This document shows positions 23,945-32,827 of a stretch of DNA of 64,000 nt, in pieces. The notes below the pieces were generated by a model. The model ran no database searches, was not told the origin of the DNA, and was given only the letters and a program-made list of their open reading frames with translations. Source of the stretch: CP2-2F sp034432555 (lineage in GTDB: Bacteria > Chloroflexota > Anaerolineae > Aggregatilineales > UBA2796); NCBI GenBank assembly GCA_034432555.1, contig DAOUBW010000014.1:198126-262125 (forward strand), in the 5' to 3' direction. Position 1 is the first letter of the stretch; the number at the start of each line of letters is the position of its first letter. The position numbers and the translations under genes are program-made.

Positions 23945-26932
23945 TTACTGCCGCGGCACGAAGGTCGGTGCGAGTTCAGGCACTTCCGTATCGGCAGGTG
24001 CAGGTGGCAGATCGGCAGCGACGCCCCAGCGTCCGGCAAGAGGCAAATCGTCTTCAATGCCATAGATGATGTTGATGTCGGCAAAGCCAGTGGTCAGTTC
24101 GTTCTTAAAATAGGTGATACCATTGGAGCGGCGGTAGACACCGACGCCCGTGCGCCCGTCGCCGTTCCAGTCGCCATAGAAGGGATAGTCGCCCGGATCA
24201 CCGAACACCAGAGAGAAATCGGCAAAGACGATGCAGAAGTTGCAGATGGCGTTGGTCAGGAGGAACACAGAGGTATCCGGACGGTAGACGCCGGGACTAT
24301 CTCTGCCATCCAAATCCCAGTCGCCCGCCACGGGCAGATCGCCTGGCAGCCCTAGCACCATCTGGAAATCAGCGAAGCCTGTGTTGAGGTTGTTTTTCAG
24401 GTAGATCAAGCCGTTGCTTGGACGGAAGACCGCCACACCATCACGTCCGTTGCCGTTCCAATCGCCCACAAAGGGAATATCGCCCGGATTGCCCAGCACA
24501 AAGCTATAGACGACCGGCGCGCCCGGTGTGTTGGACTCGGTGAGGTAGAAGATGCCCGTGCTTTGGCGGTAGACGCCGATGGTCGTGATGCCATCGCCGT
24601 TCCAGTCACCAGCGACGGGATAATCGCCCGCTGCGCCAAACATCAGCGTGAGGTCAGCAAAACCTGTAGTATTGCTGTTGCGAAGGTAGAAAGTTGCCTC
24701 AGCTTGCCGCAAAATACCGATGGTATCTATGGGCAGCTTGGTGAACATGGCGTAGCTGGCGAATGGTTCGCTGTTCACCGTAGTGAACTTGCCACCGGCG
24801 GCAAGCCGTGCGCCGTTCAGGGCAAGCGCATAGATGCTATCGTTCGTGGTTGCCGTCCATGAGCGCGGCAAGCCAGTATCTGCCTCAAGCGCGGCGATGC
24901 GTGTGCGCGGCTGACCACCGATTTGGGTGAATTCGCCACCTACATACAAGATGTTATTGTTGAGCGCCAGCGCGTAAACATTGCCGTTGGCGTTCGGATT
25001 CCAGTCGGTTAGTGTGGCATCCAAGCGCCGAATTTGCGCCAAGTAGTTGCGCGGCACGCCGCCAACCTCTAGAAAGAAGCCACCCACATAAATCGTGGTG
25101 GCAGTCACCACGATTGAGTAGACCGTGTTGCTTGGGTCAGGGTTCCACGCGGTGGCGTTGCCGGTATCAAGGTTGATCTCGGCAAGGAAGCGCCGCAATT
25201 GACCGCCGCCAATAAAGCTAAAGGTGCCGCCCACATAAATGCTATCTGTGCCAAGCGCAAGTGCCGTCACACCCGAATCCGCGCCGGGATTCCAGATGGT
25301 GGCGGCGCCTGTGCTGGCGCTCAGGGCTGCCAGCCGATTCCGCACCTGCCCGCCGATGGTCGTGAACTGCCCGCCCACATAAACAGTCGTATCGTTGGCG
25401 GCAAGCGCCTGCACATTGTTGTTGGCACCAGGATTCCAGTCTGTGGCAACGCCGTTGCTGAGTTGCAGCGCTGCGATATTCTCGCGCAGTTGCCCACCGA
25501 TGAAGTTAAAGCGCCCGCCCACATAGAGGAGGCTGCCGCGGATTGCCAATGCTTGCACGCTGGCAGCCTGCACACCGTTAGAGACTAACGTATTCCAGCT
25601 TGTTGGGCGCCCTGTGGCGGTATCAATGGCTGCTAAGTTGGTGCGCCGCACGCCGGCTGCATGTTGATAATCACCGCCGATGAAGGCTGTGCTGCCATCA
25701 ATACGAATGCTGTAGGTTGCGCCGCCTGTGCCGGGATTCCAGCTTAGGGCAGAGCCAGTCGTTGTGTTCAGCGCGGCAACGTTGCTGCGCGTTTGCCCGC
25801 CGATGGTGGTGAATGCGCCGCCAACGTACATGGTGCTACCGCTCAGCGTAAGCGTATAGACGACTCCATCAGCGTTCGGATTCCACGAAGTGGCGTTGCC
25901 GGTGGTAGTATTCAGTGCCGCCACCCGCGAACGGAAGATGCCGCCGGCGTCGTCAAAGGCGCCGCCCACATAGAGCAGGCTGCCGCTTAGCACCATCGCG
26001 TAAACGCTGCCGCTGGCAGTCGGGTTCCAAGCAGTGGGCGTGTCGCTGGCTAAGGGCAAAGCGGCGATGCGCTCACGGAAATTGGAGACGCCAAAGCGCC
26101 CAAAATCACCGCCCACATAGAGCAAGCTGTTGGCTGCATCCAGCGCCATGGCGTGGATGGTGTTATCGGCGTTCGGATTCCATGGCGTGGTCGTGCCATC
26201 GCTGGTGTTCAGGGCAGCGATGTTGTTGCGTCCGATGCTGCCGATGCGGTTAAAGGTGCCGCCAATATACAGCACGCTACCGTTGAGCGCCATGGCGTTC
26301 ACCGCCGCCAAGTCGGGATCGTCATCAAAGACGACGTTCGGCGCAAAGCCGCCGATCAACGAGCCGTCGGTGCCGTTCAGCGCTGCAACGCGGTTGCGCG
26401 TTGTGCTGTTGATCTGGGTAAATTTGCCACCGACATACAGGCGGTTGCTGCCAACATCAAAGTGCATCACTTGCACCAAGCCGTTGGCGCTTGGCGCAAA
26501 GTCGGTATCGACCGCCTTGCTGGAGAGGATGCGCGCCAAGCCATTGCGCGGCAAACCGCCCACGCTGGTAAAGCTGCCACCGATGTACCAGCCGCCGGCG
26601 CCATCTGGTGCGGCTGCGCGCACAGTGCCTTCCACACGCGGGAAGGTGTTATCCCATGCCGCAGTGCTGGTGCTGATGGCTGCCCAACTGCCGGTGTAAG
26701 GTCCGATGAAGTTGAAGCTGCCGCCAATGTAAAAGATGTTGCCCGTCTGTACCACAGCGCGCACTTCGCCGTTGGCACCCCAAGCATTCGTGTCAAGGCT
26801 CGGTCCTACAGATGCCTGCGCCGAGCGCGGTACCCCCAAACTCACAACGCAGAGTGCGAAGAGCAAAAAGACTGTCAAGAATCGGCGCATAGCTTTGCTT
26901 ATGCCTCGCTTTAAACTGAAAGACTTACTCAT
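23945..26932 (-). CDS. Large secreted repeat protein (14 YVGG repeats plus FG-GAP-like C-terminus)
   Basis: About 995 residues. It has a signal peptide (RFLTVFLLFALCVVSLGV, cleavage near AQAS). Then come ~14 repeats of ~45 residues built on LYVGG(x)FTxIGG, AALN(x)TTGxATxWNP and a following V-Y-A/T-L strand. This pattern is typical of delta-60-like beta-propeller proteins. From residue ~745 there are four FG-GAP/VCBS-like units (GDYPVAGDWNGDG, GDIPFVGDWNGNG, GDLPVAGDWDLDG, GDYPFYGDWNGDG) with Asp-rich calcium-binding loops, then a fifth degenerate one. The start is uncertain: ATG 26932, a codon 48 bases further upstream, or ATG 26890. It is probably a surface or matrix protein. The neighbour on its 5' side is divergent. 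Confidence 0.8.
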   Translation of the reverse strand: MSKSFSLKRGISKAMRRFLTVFLLFALCVVSLGVPRSAQASVGPSLDTNAWGANGEVRAVVQTGNIFYIGGSFNFIGPYTGSWAAISTSTAAWDNTFPRVEGTVRAAAPDGAGGWYIGGSFTSVGGLPRNGLARILSSKAVDTDFAPSANGLVQVMHFDVGSNRLYVGGKFTQINSTTRNRVAALNGTDGSLIGGFAPNVVFDDDPDLAAVNAMALNGSVLYIGGTFNRIGSIGRNNIAALNTSDGTTTPWNPNADNTIHAMALDAANSLLYVGGDFGRFGVSNFRERIAALPLASDTPTAWNPTASGSVYAMVLSGSLLYVGGAFDDAGGIFRSRVAALNTTTGNATSWNPNADGVVYTLTLSGSTMYVGGAFTTIGGQTRSNVAALNTTTGSALSWNPGTGGATYSIRIDGSTAFIGGDYQHAAGVRRTNLAAIDTATGRPTSWNTLVSNGVQAASVQALAIRGSLLYVGGRFNFIGGQLRENIAALQLSNGVATDWNPGANNNVQALAANDTTVYVGGQFTTIGGQVRNRLAALSASTGAATIWNPGADSGVTALALGTDSIYVGGTFSFIGGGQLRRFLAEINLDTGNATAWNPDPSNTVYSIVVTATTIYVGGFFLEVGGVPRNYLAQIRRLDATLTDWNPNANGNVYALALNNNILYVGGEFTQIGGQPRTRIAALEADTGLPRSWTATTNDSIYALALNGARLAAGGKFTTVNSEPFASYAMFTKLPIDTIGILRQAEATFYLRNSNTTGFADLTLMFGAAGDYPVAGDWNGDGITTIGVYRQSTGIFYLTESNTPGAPVVYSFVLGNPGDIPFVGDWNGNGRDGVAVFRPSNGLIYLKNNLNTGFADFQMVLGLPGDLPVAGDWDLDGRDSPGVYRPDTSVFLLTNAICNFCIVFADFSLVFGDPGDYPFYGDWNGDGRTGVGVYRRSNGITYFKNELTTGFADINIIYGIEDDLPLAGRWGVAADLPPAPADTEVPELAPTFVPRQ

Positions 26933-26991
26933 CTTATAGTGTACTCGATCTACTCTATCCTTGCGCCGTTTCAAGGGCATAACGAAACAGT

Positions 26992-27020
26992 TTGAAACGT
27001 GGTAGAATAGAATATAGAAT
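26992..27020 (+). promoter_or_regulatory. Promoter for the MutS-like gene
   Basis: TTGAAA (26992-26997), a 17-base spacer, then TAGAAT (27015-27020): one or two mismatches per box to the sigma-70 consensus. It would give a ~75-base leader before ATG 27102. It lies in the divergent region shared with the secreted repeat protein. Confidence 0.55.
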
Positions 27021-27101
27021 AACGACTGACCATCCGTTGATCTTCACCTGAATTACCGATACAGCGTTCAAAAAGAGACGCCTTTCACCACTGAGACTTT
27101 G

Positions 27102-28952
27102 ATGACCTTACCCGATCACACAGCTAAACAGCGCCGCCAACGTGCTTTTGCCCGCCAAAATGAACGCCTTGCGCGCCGCCTTGCCGCCCTGCGCGGACGC
27201 AGCGATCAGCTTGCTACACTGCGCCTCATTGTCGTATTGGGCGGTGCAGCGCTCAGCTTTGCAGCGCTCACTCTCAGCGGCATTGCGGCTGCCCTGCTTA
27301 TATCGGCGCTCAGCCTGCTTGCCTTCAGCGCAGCAGTGCGCGCTCACAGCCGCCTGAAACGTGCCGTCCTGCGCCTCTATTATTGGCGAGCGCTGCGCGA
27401 GGCGCATCTGGCGCGCATGGCGCTTGATTGGGCGCATATTCCACCGCCAGAGCCGCACACGCCCGATCCGAACCATCCCTTTGAGATCGATCTCGATCTG
27501 AGCGGTGCGCACTCGCTGCACGCCCTGCTGGATACCGCCGTGACTGTTCAAGGCAGTGCGCGCCTGCGCGACTGGCTGCTAAACACCACACCCAGCGCGG
27601 CAGATATTGCAGCGCGGCAGGCGTTGGTGCGCGAACTGCTGCCTTTGCAAACCTTCCGCGATAAGCTGGCGCTGAATTACCGCTTGGCAGCACGTGGCGA
27701 TAGTGAGCGCTGGGACGCCGCCCGCCTCACCGATTGGTTGAACCGTCACAGCAGTGCAACACAAGCAGAACTGGGCGGCAGGCTGCGCCTCTTGATCGGC
27801 TTGGCGGCGCTCAACGCGGCAGCGTTCGTGCTTGCCAACTTGGGCGTGATCCCCGCTGCTGTGTGGGCTGCCACGCAAGTGATCTATCTAGGGCTGTTTT
27901 TCGGGTCGGTGCGGGCGGGCATCTTTGATGAAGCACTTGCCCTAGATGATCTTTTGGCGCGCCTTGCCGCCATTCTGAGCGGCTTAGAGGCGCACCGTTA
28001 CCGTGCTGGATCAGCGTTAGCGGCATTATGCGCGCCCTTCCGCCGCCGCGAGCCATCCGCTGCGCTGCGTCGCATGAATACAATCCTTGCCGCCGCCAGC
28101 CTCCAGCGCAATCCGTTTTTATGGCTGTTTGTGAATGGCATCCTGCCTTGGGATGTCTTTTGGGCAGCGCGCCTTGCAGAGCAGCGCGCCGCACTGGCAG
28201 CACATTTGCCGCAGTGGTTAGAAGCGCTCTTTACGCTGGAGGCAAGCGCCTCACTCGCCAACCATGCCTACTTGAATCCGCACTATACCTTTCCCGAAAT
28301 CGAGCCAGCGGGCGCGCTGTTTGAGGGCAAGGCGCTAGGGCATCCGCTGATTGCCGATACAAGCAAGGTCTATAACAGCTTCCACTTTGATCAGATCGGG
28401 CAGATCGCCTTGATCACCGGCAGCAACATGGCAGGTAAAAGTTCCTTCTTGCGTGCGCTTGGGCTGAACCTCTGCCTTGCCTACAGCGGCGGTGCGGTAG
28501 AGGCTGCGGGCTTGCGGCTTGGCTTGCTGCGCCTGTATAGCTGCATCCGCGTCAGCGACTCGGTGACGGACGGTTTCTCTTATTTCTATGCAGAGGTGCG
28601 CCGTTTGCGCGCCCTGCTGGATGCCCTGCACAGCGCGGATCCGCGCCCGTTGTTCTTCTTGATTGATGAGATTTTCAGAGGCACTAACAACCGTGAGCGT
28701 TTGATCGGCAGCCGCGCTTACATTCAGGCGTTGGCGCACGGGCGCGGCATTGGCGCCATCAGCACGCACGATCTGGAGTTGGTGCATTTGGCGGAAAGCG
28801 TGCCGCTGTTGGCAAATTGGCATTTCCGTGAGGATGTGCGCGATGGGCAGATGATCTTCGATTACCAACTGCGCCCGGGCCCTTGCCCAACCACCAACGC
28901 GCTGCGGATCATGGCATTGGCGGGCTTGCCCGTCCCTGAGGCTGTGAAGTAA
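27102..28952 (+). CDS. Membrane-anchored MutS-like ATPase
   Basis: About 616 residues. Near the N-terminus are two adjacent membrane helices (LRLIVVLGGAALSFAALTL and AALLISALSLLAFSAAV, ~40-85), and two more near 230-265. The C-terminal ~210 residues are a MutS-family ABC ATPase: Walker A ITGSNMAGKSSFLRALGLN, signature-like SDSVTDGFSYFYAEVRRL, Walker B FFLIDEIFRGTNNRERLIGS and a His switch in ISTHDLELVHL. The mismatch-reading and connector domains of real MutS are absent. This layout is known from several phyla, but its role is unknown. It is not expected to do ordinary mismatch repair. ATG 27102 is chosen over the TTG just before it. Confidence 0.85.
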   Translation: MTLPDHTAKQRRQRAFARQNERLARRLAALRGRSDQLATLRLIVVLGGAALSFAALTLSGIAAALLISALSLLAFSAAVRAHSRLKRAVLRLYYWRALREAHLARMALDWAHIPPPEPHTPDPNHPFEIDLDLSGAHSLHALLDTAVTVQGSARLRDWLLNTTPSAADIAARQALVRELLPLQTFRDKLALNYRLAARGDSERWDAARLTDWLNRHSSATQAELGGRLRLLIGLAALNAAAFVLANLGVIPAAVWAATQVIYLGLFFGSVRAGIFDEALALDDLLARLAAILSGLEAHRYRAGSALAALCAPFRRREPSAALRRMNTILAAASLQRNPFLWLFVNGILPWDVFWAARLAEQRAALAAHLPQWLEALFTLEASASLANHAYLNPHYTFPEIEPAGALFEGKALGHPLIADTSKVYNSFHFDQIGQIALITGSNMAGKSSFLRALGLNLCLAYSGGAVEAAGLRLGLLRLYSCIRVSDSVTDGFSYFYAEVRRLRALLDALHSADPRPLFFLIDEIFRGTNNRERLIGSRAYIQALAHGRGIGAISTHDLELVHLAESVPLLANWHFREDVRDGQMIFDYQLRPGPCPTTNALRIMALAGLPVPEAVK

Positions 28953-28955
28953 GTG

Positions 28956-28987
28956 GGCGGCTGCAAGGCAAACACCATGCAGCCGCC
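28956..28987. terminator. Hairpin between convergent genes
   Basis: GGCGGCTGCA (28956-28965) and TGCAGCCGCC (28978-28987) form a perfect 10-base stem with a 12-base loop, right after the stop of the MutS-like gene and before the 3' end of the BTAD gene. No T run follows on either strand, so it may be a bidirectional terminator of weak type. Confidence 0.55.
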
Positions 28988-28996
28988 AAAGTGCCG

Positions 28997-30283
28997 TTAG
29001 GAAGACATTAACTGGTTAAAGAGCTGTTCGGTCTCTGGCTCAAGATCAATAGCGTGCTTGTTCAGCAGATCGCGCATGGTGTTGTAGTGGCTGGCTGTCT
29101 CGCTGCGCCGACCGAGATCCGCGTAGAGGTTCATAATGCGGCGGTGCAGGTCTTGCCGCAGCGGATCTTCTTGCGCGGCGCGCTGTAAGAGCGTAAGGGC
29201 ATGTTCAGGGCGATCTTCGCTCAGGCGCACTTCTGACACACCACACAGCGCCTCGATATAACCTGCCTGATAGTCTTGGCGGCGGCGTGTGATCCACAGT
29301 TCGTTATGCCCTTGCAAGAAGGGGCGCTGGTACATCTCGATCACGCGCTGATATGCCTGTAGTTTCGCCTGAGTAGTCTCGGCGAGTCGCCCTTGCATCA
29401 GCAGCGCCACAAAATCCACCATGTCGTAGTGAACGCGCAGCATAGGGTTAACGCGGTAGTAACCGCCCTCATGCACCAACACATCCAATCCCAACACCTC
29501 TAGCGCCTTGTGGAGACGGCGTTTGGTTACATGGAAAACGTTGACTGCCTGCTCACTTTGCAGATCGGGCCAAAAAGCCTGACAAATCTCCGAGCGCGTG
29601 ACGAATGGGCGTTCCAACGCAAAAAAGAACAGCAGGCGCGGCAAATGCCCTTCCCAACCGCCTATCTCATCTTCGTTGGTCAGCACGCTGCCGGGACCAA
29701 GCGCATTGGCGTGCAGCATGGCATCTTCGTAGGCTTGCATCTCGTAGAAGTCGTTGATGACCAAATCGTCATCGCGCAGCATGACCGCCTTCTGGCGTGA
29801 GATGAGCGCCAGCCACGCAAAACGCGGCAAATTGCGCCCACTGATGACCAGCTTGCAGCGCGCTGGCATGTAATCAATCAGGCGTTCGAGCAGGCTTTGC
29901 AGATCATCGTTGATGTCGGCACGGTCAAACTCGTCCAGAAAGACTAAGAACGGTTCGGTGGTCAGCGTATCAAGGTCGGCTGCCAGTGCCTCCAGCAGGC
30001 TATCTAAATTGGGCAGGTTATCAAAACCAACATGATTGACCTGTGCGCCAAAGCTCGGCACCTGCTCGGCGATCTCGTGAATGAAGCCGTTCAAGAACGA
30101 GCGCACGTCGGTATCTTCACTGCCCAGCGCATAATAAAAAACAACGCGGTCATCATCTGCCAACAAGCGGCTGAGCAGCGCGGCACGGTAACGGCTTTTG
30201 GCGTGCAGCAGCACAAGGCGCGCATTTGCAGAGTGCGCGTCGAAAGCGTGTGTGATGTTTGCAACAATTTGAGCAAGACTCAT
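28997..30283 (-). CDS. BTAD-domain transcriptional regulator with degenerate NTPase domain
   Basis: About 428 residues. Residues ~1-190 look like a STAND/AAA ATPase whose P-loop site has decayed: LVLLHAKSRYRAALLSRLL replaces the expected G-x4-GK(T/S), while the Walker B-like strand PFLVFLDEFDRAD is kept. Next is a winged-helix domain (EGHLPRLLFFFALERPFV, NVFHVTKRRLHKALEVLGLD), then a BTAD tetratricopeptide-like domain (WITRRRQDYQAGYIEALCGV, ALTLLQRAAQEDPLRQDLHR). BTAD regulators act as DNA-binding activators. ATG 30283 follows AGGAAGG by 7 bases; a TTG 6 bases upstream is rejected. A paralogue lies at 44320-45573. Target genes unknown. Confidence 0.88.
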   Translation of the reverse strand: MSLAQIVANITHAFDAHSANARLVLLHAKSRYRAALLSRLLADDDRVVFYYALGSEDTDVRSFLNGFIHEIAEQVPSFGAQVNHVGFDNLPNLDSLLEALAADLDTLTTEPFLVFLDEFDRADINDDLQSLLERLIDYMPARCKLVISGRNLPRFAWLALISRQKAVMLRDDDLVINDFYEMQAYEDAMLHANALGPGSVLTNEDEIGGWEGHLPRLLFFFALERPFVTRSEICQAFWPDLQSEQAVNVFHVTKRRLHKALEVLGLDVLVHEGGYYRVNPMLRVHYDMVDFVALLMQGRLAETTQAKLQAYQRVIEMYQRPFLQGHNELWITRRRQDYQAGYIEALCGVSEVRLSEDRPEHALTLLQRAAQEDPLRQDLHRRIMNLYADLGRRSETASHYNTMRDLLNKHAIDLEPETEQLFNQLMSS

Positions 30284-30474
30284 GGTCAAACCTTCCTATT
30301 TGTTTAAGCATAGCAATAGTATAGCACTTTTCTCCAATAAAGAGCAGGGTAATAATCTGGCAGAAAAGCCAACAAAACGGCAAAGTATTTCTTTAACCAC
30401 ACGTGGATCGCAAGCAAGACAGGGCTTTGTGGAATGCCTTACGCTTTAGCTTTTTGGGGGCGGGTGGGGTGTCT

Positions 30475-30502
30475 GTAGGGACGCGCTAAGGCGTGTCCCT
30501 AC
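30475..30502. repeat. Palindromic intergenic repeat (GGGACGCGCC type), copy 2
   Basis: GTAGGGACGCGC (30475-30486), TAAG, GCGTGTCCCTAC (30491-30502): a 12-base stem with one G-T pair. It is 13 bases downstream of the stop of the secreted gene at 30516-31718 (minus strand), as copy 1 lies 18 bases after its own gene. Related sequences are widespread in Chloroflexota and cyanobacteria intergenic regions as far as I recall. It may act as a terminator. Confidence 0.65.
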
Positions 30503-30515
30503 GGAAAACGCAGGC

Positions 30516-31718
30516 TTAGCCTGCTGGCGTTGGGGTGGGGGGTGGCAGCACCGTGAGCGCCGCTAGGCGGATCGGCGTGAAGGTCTCGCGGATGCGGAAC
30601 AGTTCGGGCGAGATGCTGTTGTCGTTCGGCGCCAGCAGATCGCGCCCTTCGGCAAAGGTCTGCAACACTGCCACATAGAGCGCCCCTTCGCCATTGATGA
30701 GTGTGGCGGTCAGGCTGCGTTGATTGCCGTCAGGATCAGGCGCAAGAAACGACAGGGTGTAGCCTGTGAAGGCGCCGCGCACCTCACTTTGCACGGTCTG
30801 TATGGCGGCGCGTGGGTAAGTTTCGGCAACCCATGCACGGGCGGCAGCCTCATCAGTGGCTTGCCTATTCGGAATGGCGCGTGTGAGCAGGCGATAATCA
30901 CGCTCGGCAAGCCTGCCGCTAAGTGTGTAGGGCGTGCCATGCCTGCCATCCTCTTGCCGCCAATCAGCAGGATAGCGGATCAGATAGCCGCTGATAGTAT
31001 CCGAGAGTGTGCGCCAGAATAGCGGCGCATTGAGCGAGGTTTGCCACAGGTGATACTGCGGCGCGTAAACGGCTTGCAAGCGCTCTAGCAGCAGCGGATT
31101 ATTATTCGGCACAACGATCCGCAGCACGATCAGCCAGCGATCTTGCAGGCGCGTGATCTGCCTGCCTAAGTAGACCAAGCCTTCGTGGGTCATCTCGGTG
31201 TCAATAATCAGGCTGTCGTCCGAAGTGCGGCGGTTCATCTCACGCCAGCCGCCGTTATACTGGCTCCAGGCGGCGCCAACTTGGTCAGCCGTGTAATAGG
31301 CATCCATCGCCTCAAAGCTGATCAGGTTGCGGGCGGGATCATCTTCCACAAAAGTATGTACCACGCTGGCGGCATTCACGTTGATGAAGGTTGCACCGGC
31401 GCGTGTGATCGGCTGATCAGGGCTGGCAGCCACCGATTCTTCGGGCGATTCGCCGGGCAGCTCCCAACCACTGACCATCGGCAGCGAAAAGATGCCCGTC
31501 GGATGCACATAGGTGCCGCTCACCGTAACGGGTGTGCCGCCGACAGGCACAAAGGGATGCGCGCTGCTGACCTCAGCAGGGTTTTGCGGTGTGGCAAGCG
31601 GCGTGTTAGCATCGTTAATGGGCAGCGCAGAGATGACGAAGATCAAGATCAGAAAGCCAACACCAGCAACGCGCACGGCACGCATGGTGGAGCTATTCTG
31701 TTTAGAGCGTGTGGACAT
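30516..31718 (-). CDS. Secreted/anchored protein with two PsbP-like regions
   Basis: 400 residues. A basic start and one hydrophobic helix (VAGVGFLILIFVISALP, ~18-34) act as signal anchor, with the rest outside. Two regions begin in the way typical of PsbP/DcrB-like folds: HPTGIFSLPMVSGWEL at ~90 and ISGYLIRYPADWRQEDG at ~245. Each is followed by ~120 residues of strands, including VYVAVLQTFAEG-like ends. It closes with a Pro/Thr tail (PPPTPTPAG). I do not know a named function; such proteins are usually annotated as hypothetical. It is a monocistronic unit on the minus strand, followed by the palindromic repeat at 30475. Confidence 0.65.
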   Translation of the reverse strand: MSTRSKQNSSTMRAVRVAGVGFLILIFVISALPINDANTPLATPQNPAEVSSAHPFVPVGGTPVTVSGTYVHPTGIFSLPMVSGWELPGESPEESVAASPDQPITRAGATFINVNAASVVHTFVEDDPARNLISFEAMDAYYTADQVGAAWSQYNGGWREMNRRTSDDSLIIDTEMTHEGLVYLGRQITRLQDRWLIVLRIVVPNNNPLLLERLQAVYAPQYHLWQTSLNAPLFWRTLSDTISGYLIRYPADWRQEDGRHGTPYTLSGRLAERDYRLLTRAIPNRQATDEAAARAWVAETYPRAAIQTVQSEVRGAFTGYTLSFLAPDPDGNQRSLTATLINGEGALYVAVLQTFAEGRDLLAPNDNSISPELFRIRETFTPIRLAALTVLPPPTPTPAG

Positions 31719-31889
31719 AGGTTATCACTCGAAAATGCTTGAAGGATTGCCGCTAATCATACCGATTGCCGTCTGAAGGTCAAGTGCCGTTTAAATGAGA
31801 TTTGCGCGCTGTAGCTACCTAAAATCGCACGCACGCCTTCTTTCAGAAGGGCTGCCCACCTGCCAAGCCTCAGCAATGTATCATAAAAA

Positions 31890-31918
31890 TTGAAGCGACG
31901 CTTGACTTTTTCAATAAT
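31890..31918 (+). promoter_or_regulatory. Promoter candidate for the SHOCT/DUF4097 operon
   Basis: TTGAAG (31890-31895), a 17-base spacer and AATAAT (31913-31918), 45 bases before the first gene of the operon. Each box has one or two mismatches to consensus. A second possible -35 (TTGACT at 31902) lies inside the spacer. Confidence 0.4.
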
Positions 31919-31962
31919 CGGATTAAAAATGTGCATAATAAGCGAGATCAGCTAAGGAGTCT

Positions 31963-32355
31963 GTGACAGCAATGCACCCAGCGCCGAGTATCTGCCCAAT
32001 CTGTGGCGAAAGCCTGACCATTACACGCCTGCACTGCCGCGCTTGTGATACCAGCCTTGAAGGGCATTTCTTCGCCGGCAGGCTGGCACAGCTTTCCGCG
32101 GCGCAGCTAGAGTTCGTGGAGATCTTTCTGCTGTGTGAAGGTAAGATTAAAGCGGTTGAGGAGCGTCTCAATATTTCTTATCCGACGGTGCGTGCGCGCT
32201 TGCGCGAAGTGATCGCAGCCATGGGCTACGAGCCAGCCGCCGAAGTGGATGAGGGCGCCCTGCTCAGCGAAACTGAACGCCGCCGCGTGCTGGATGATCT
32301 GGCTGAAGGGCGCATTTCGCTAGATGATGCCCTAACTGTTTTACGTGGACGTTAA
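31963..32355 (+). CDS. DUF2089-like zinc-ribbon HTH regulator
   Basis: 130 residues. An N-terminal zinc ribbon (ICPICGE...LHCRACD, four Cys at ~11, 14, 26 and 29) is followed by a helix-turn-helix similar to sigma region 4: LSAAQLEFVEIFLLCEGKIK and AVEERLNISYPTVRARLREV. The C-terminal ~30 residues (SETERRRVLDDLAEGRISLD, then DALTVLRG) are a helical hairpin of SHOCT type. DUF2089 proteins are predicted transcription regulators. GTG 31963 lies only 3 bases after AAGGAG, while ATG 31972 lies 12 bases after it, so the start is uncertain. It leads a five-gene operon and may control it. Confidence 0.85.
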   Translation: MTAMHPAPSICPICGESLTITRLHCRACDTSLEGHFFAGRLAQLSAAQLEFVEIFLLCEGKIKAVEERLNISYPTVRARLREVIAAMGYEPAAEVDEGALLSETERRRVLDDLAEGRISLDDALTVLRGR

Positions 32356-32378
32356 CGCGTCGGAAAGGAAGTTTAGGT

Positions 32379-32795
32379 ATGGATCGCGCAGGCATTCTGC
32401 AACAAGTGGCAAGCGGAGCGCTCAGCGTTGAAGAGGCTATCCAACAGCTGAAGAGTCAGCCCGCACCTAAGGCGGATGAGCCAACGGCAGACGCACCACC
32501 CGCCGACGAAAACGAGGTATTAGAGGCAGCGCTGGATGAGGAGGCCGTGCCACACCGCCAGCCGCGTTGGCTGCACGTTCAGGTGCGGCACGGCTTTGAT
32601 GACGACGCGCATACCAAAGTGAATATCCGTATTCCGTTCAGCCTTGTGCGCGCTGGCGTGCAGTTTGGCGCACGCTTTTCGGGAAGGGCTGAGTGGCACA
32701 CTTTTTTGGAAGCCGTCCAACATGGGGAGATTGGCACCTTGCTGGATGTGCATAACGTCGAAAAAGGTGAGTTCGTTCACATCATCTTAGAGTGA
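32379..32795 (+). CDS. SHOCT-like domain protein
   Basis: 138 residues. The N-terminal helical hairpin (MDRAGILQQVASGALSVEEA, then IQQLKSQ) is the SHOCT/YvlB-N-like unit. An acidic, Pro/Ala-rich linker (~28-55) follows. The C-terminal half (PRWLHVQVRH, KVNIRIPFSLVRAGVQFGAR, GTLLDVHNVEKGEFVHIILE) matches the protein at 35185 and is a beta-rich module found in LiaX/YvlB-like contexts. Ribosome site GGAAAGGAAG lies 7-16 bases upstream. It is a cytoplasmic protein of unknown role, probably meeting the other operon members through the helical hairpin. Confidence 0.78.
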   Translation: MDRAGILQQVASGALSVEEAIQQLKSQPAPKADEPTADAPPADENEVLEAALDEEAVPHRQPRWLHVQVRHGFDDDAHTKVNIRIPFSLVRAGVQFGARFSGRAEWHTFLEAVQHGEIGTLLDVHNVEKGEFVHIILE

Positions 32796-32827
32796 TTTGT
32801 TAAGGAAGGGAAAGGAAAGGTAGCAAC

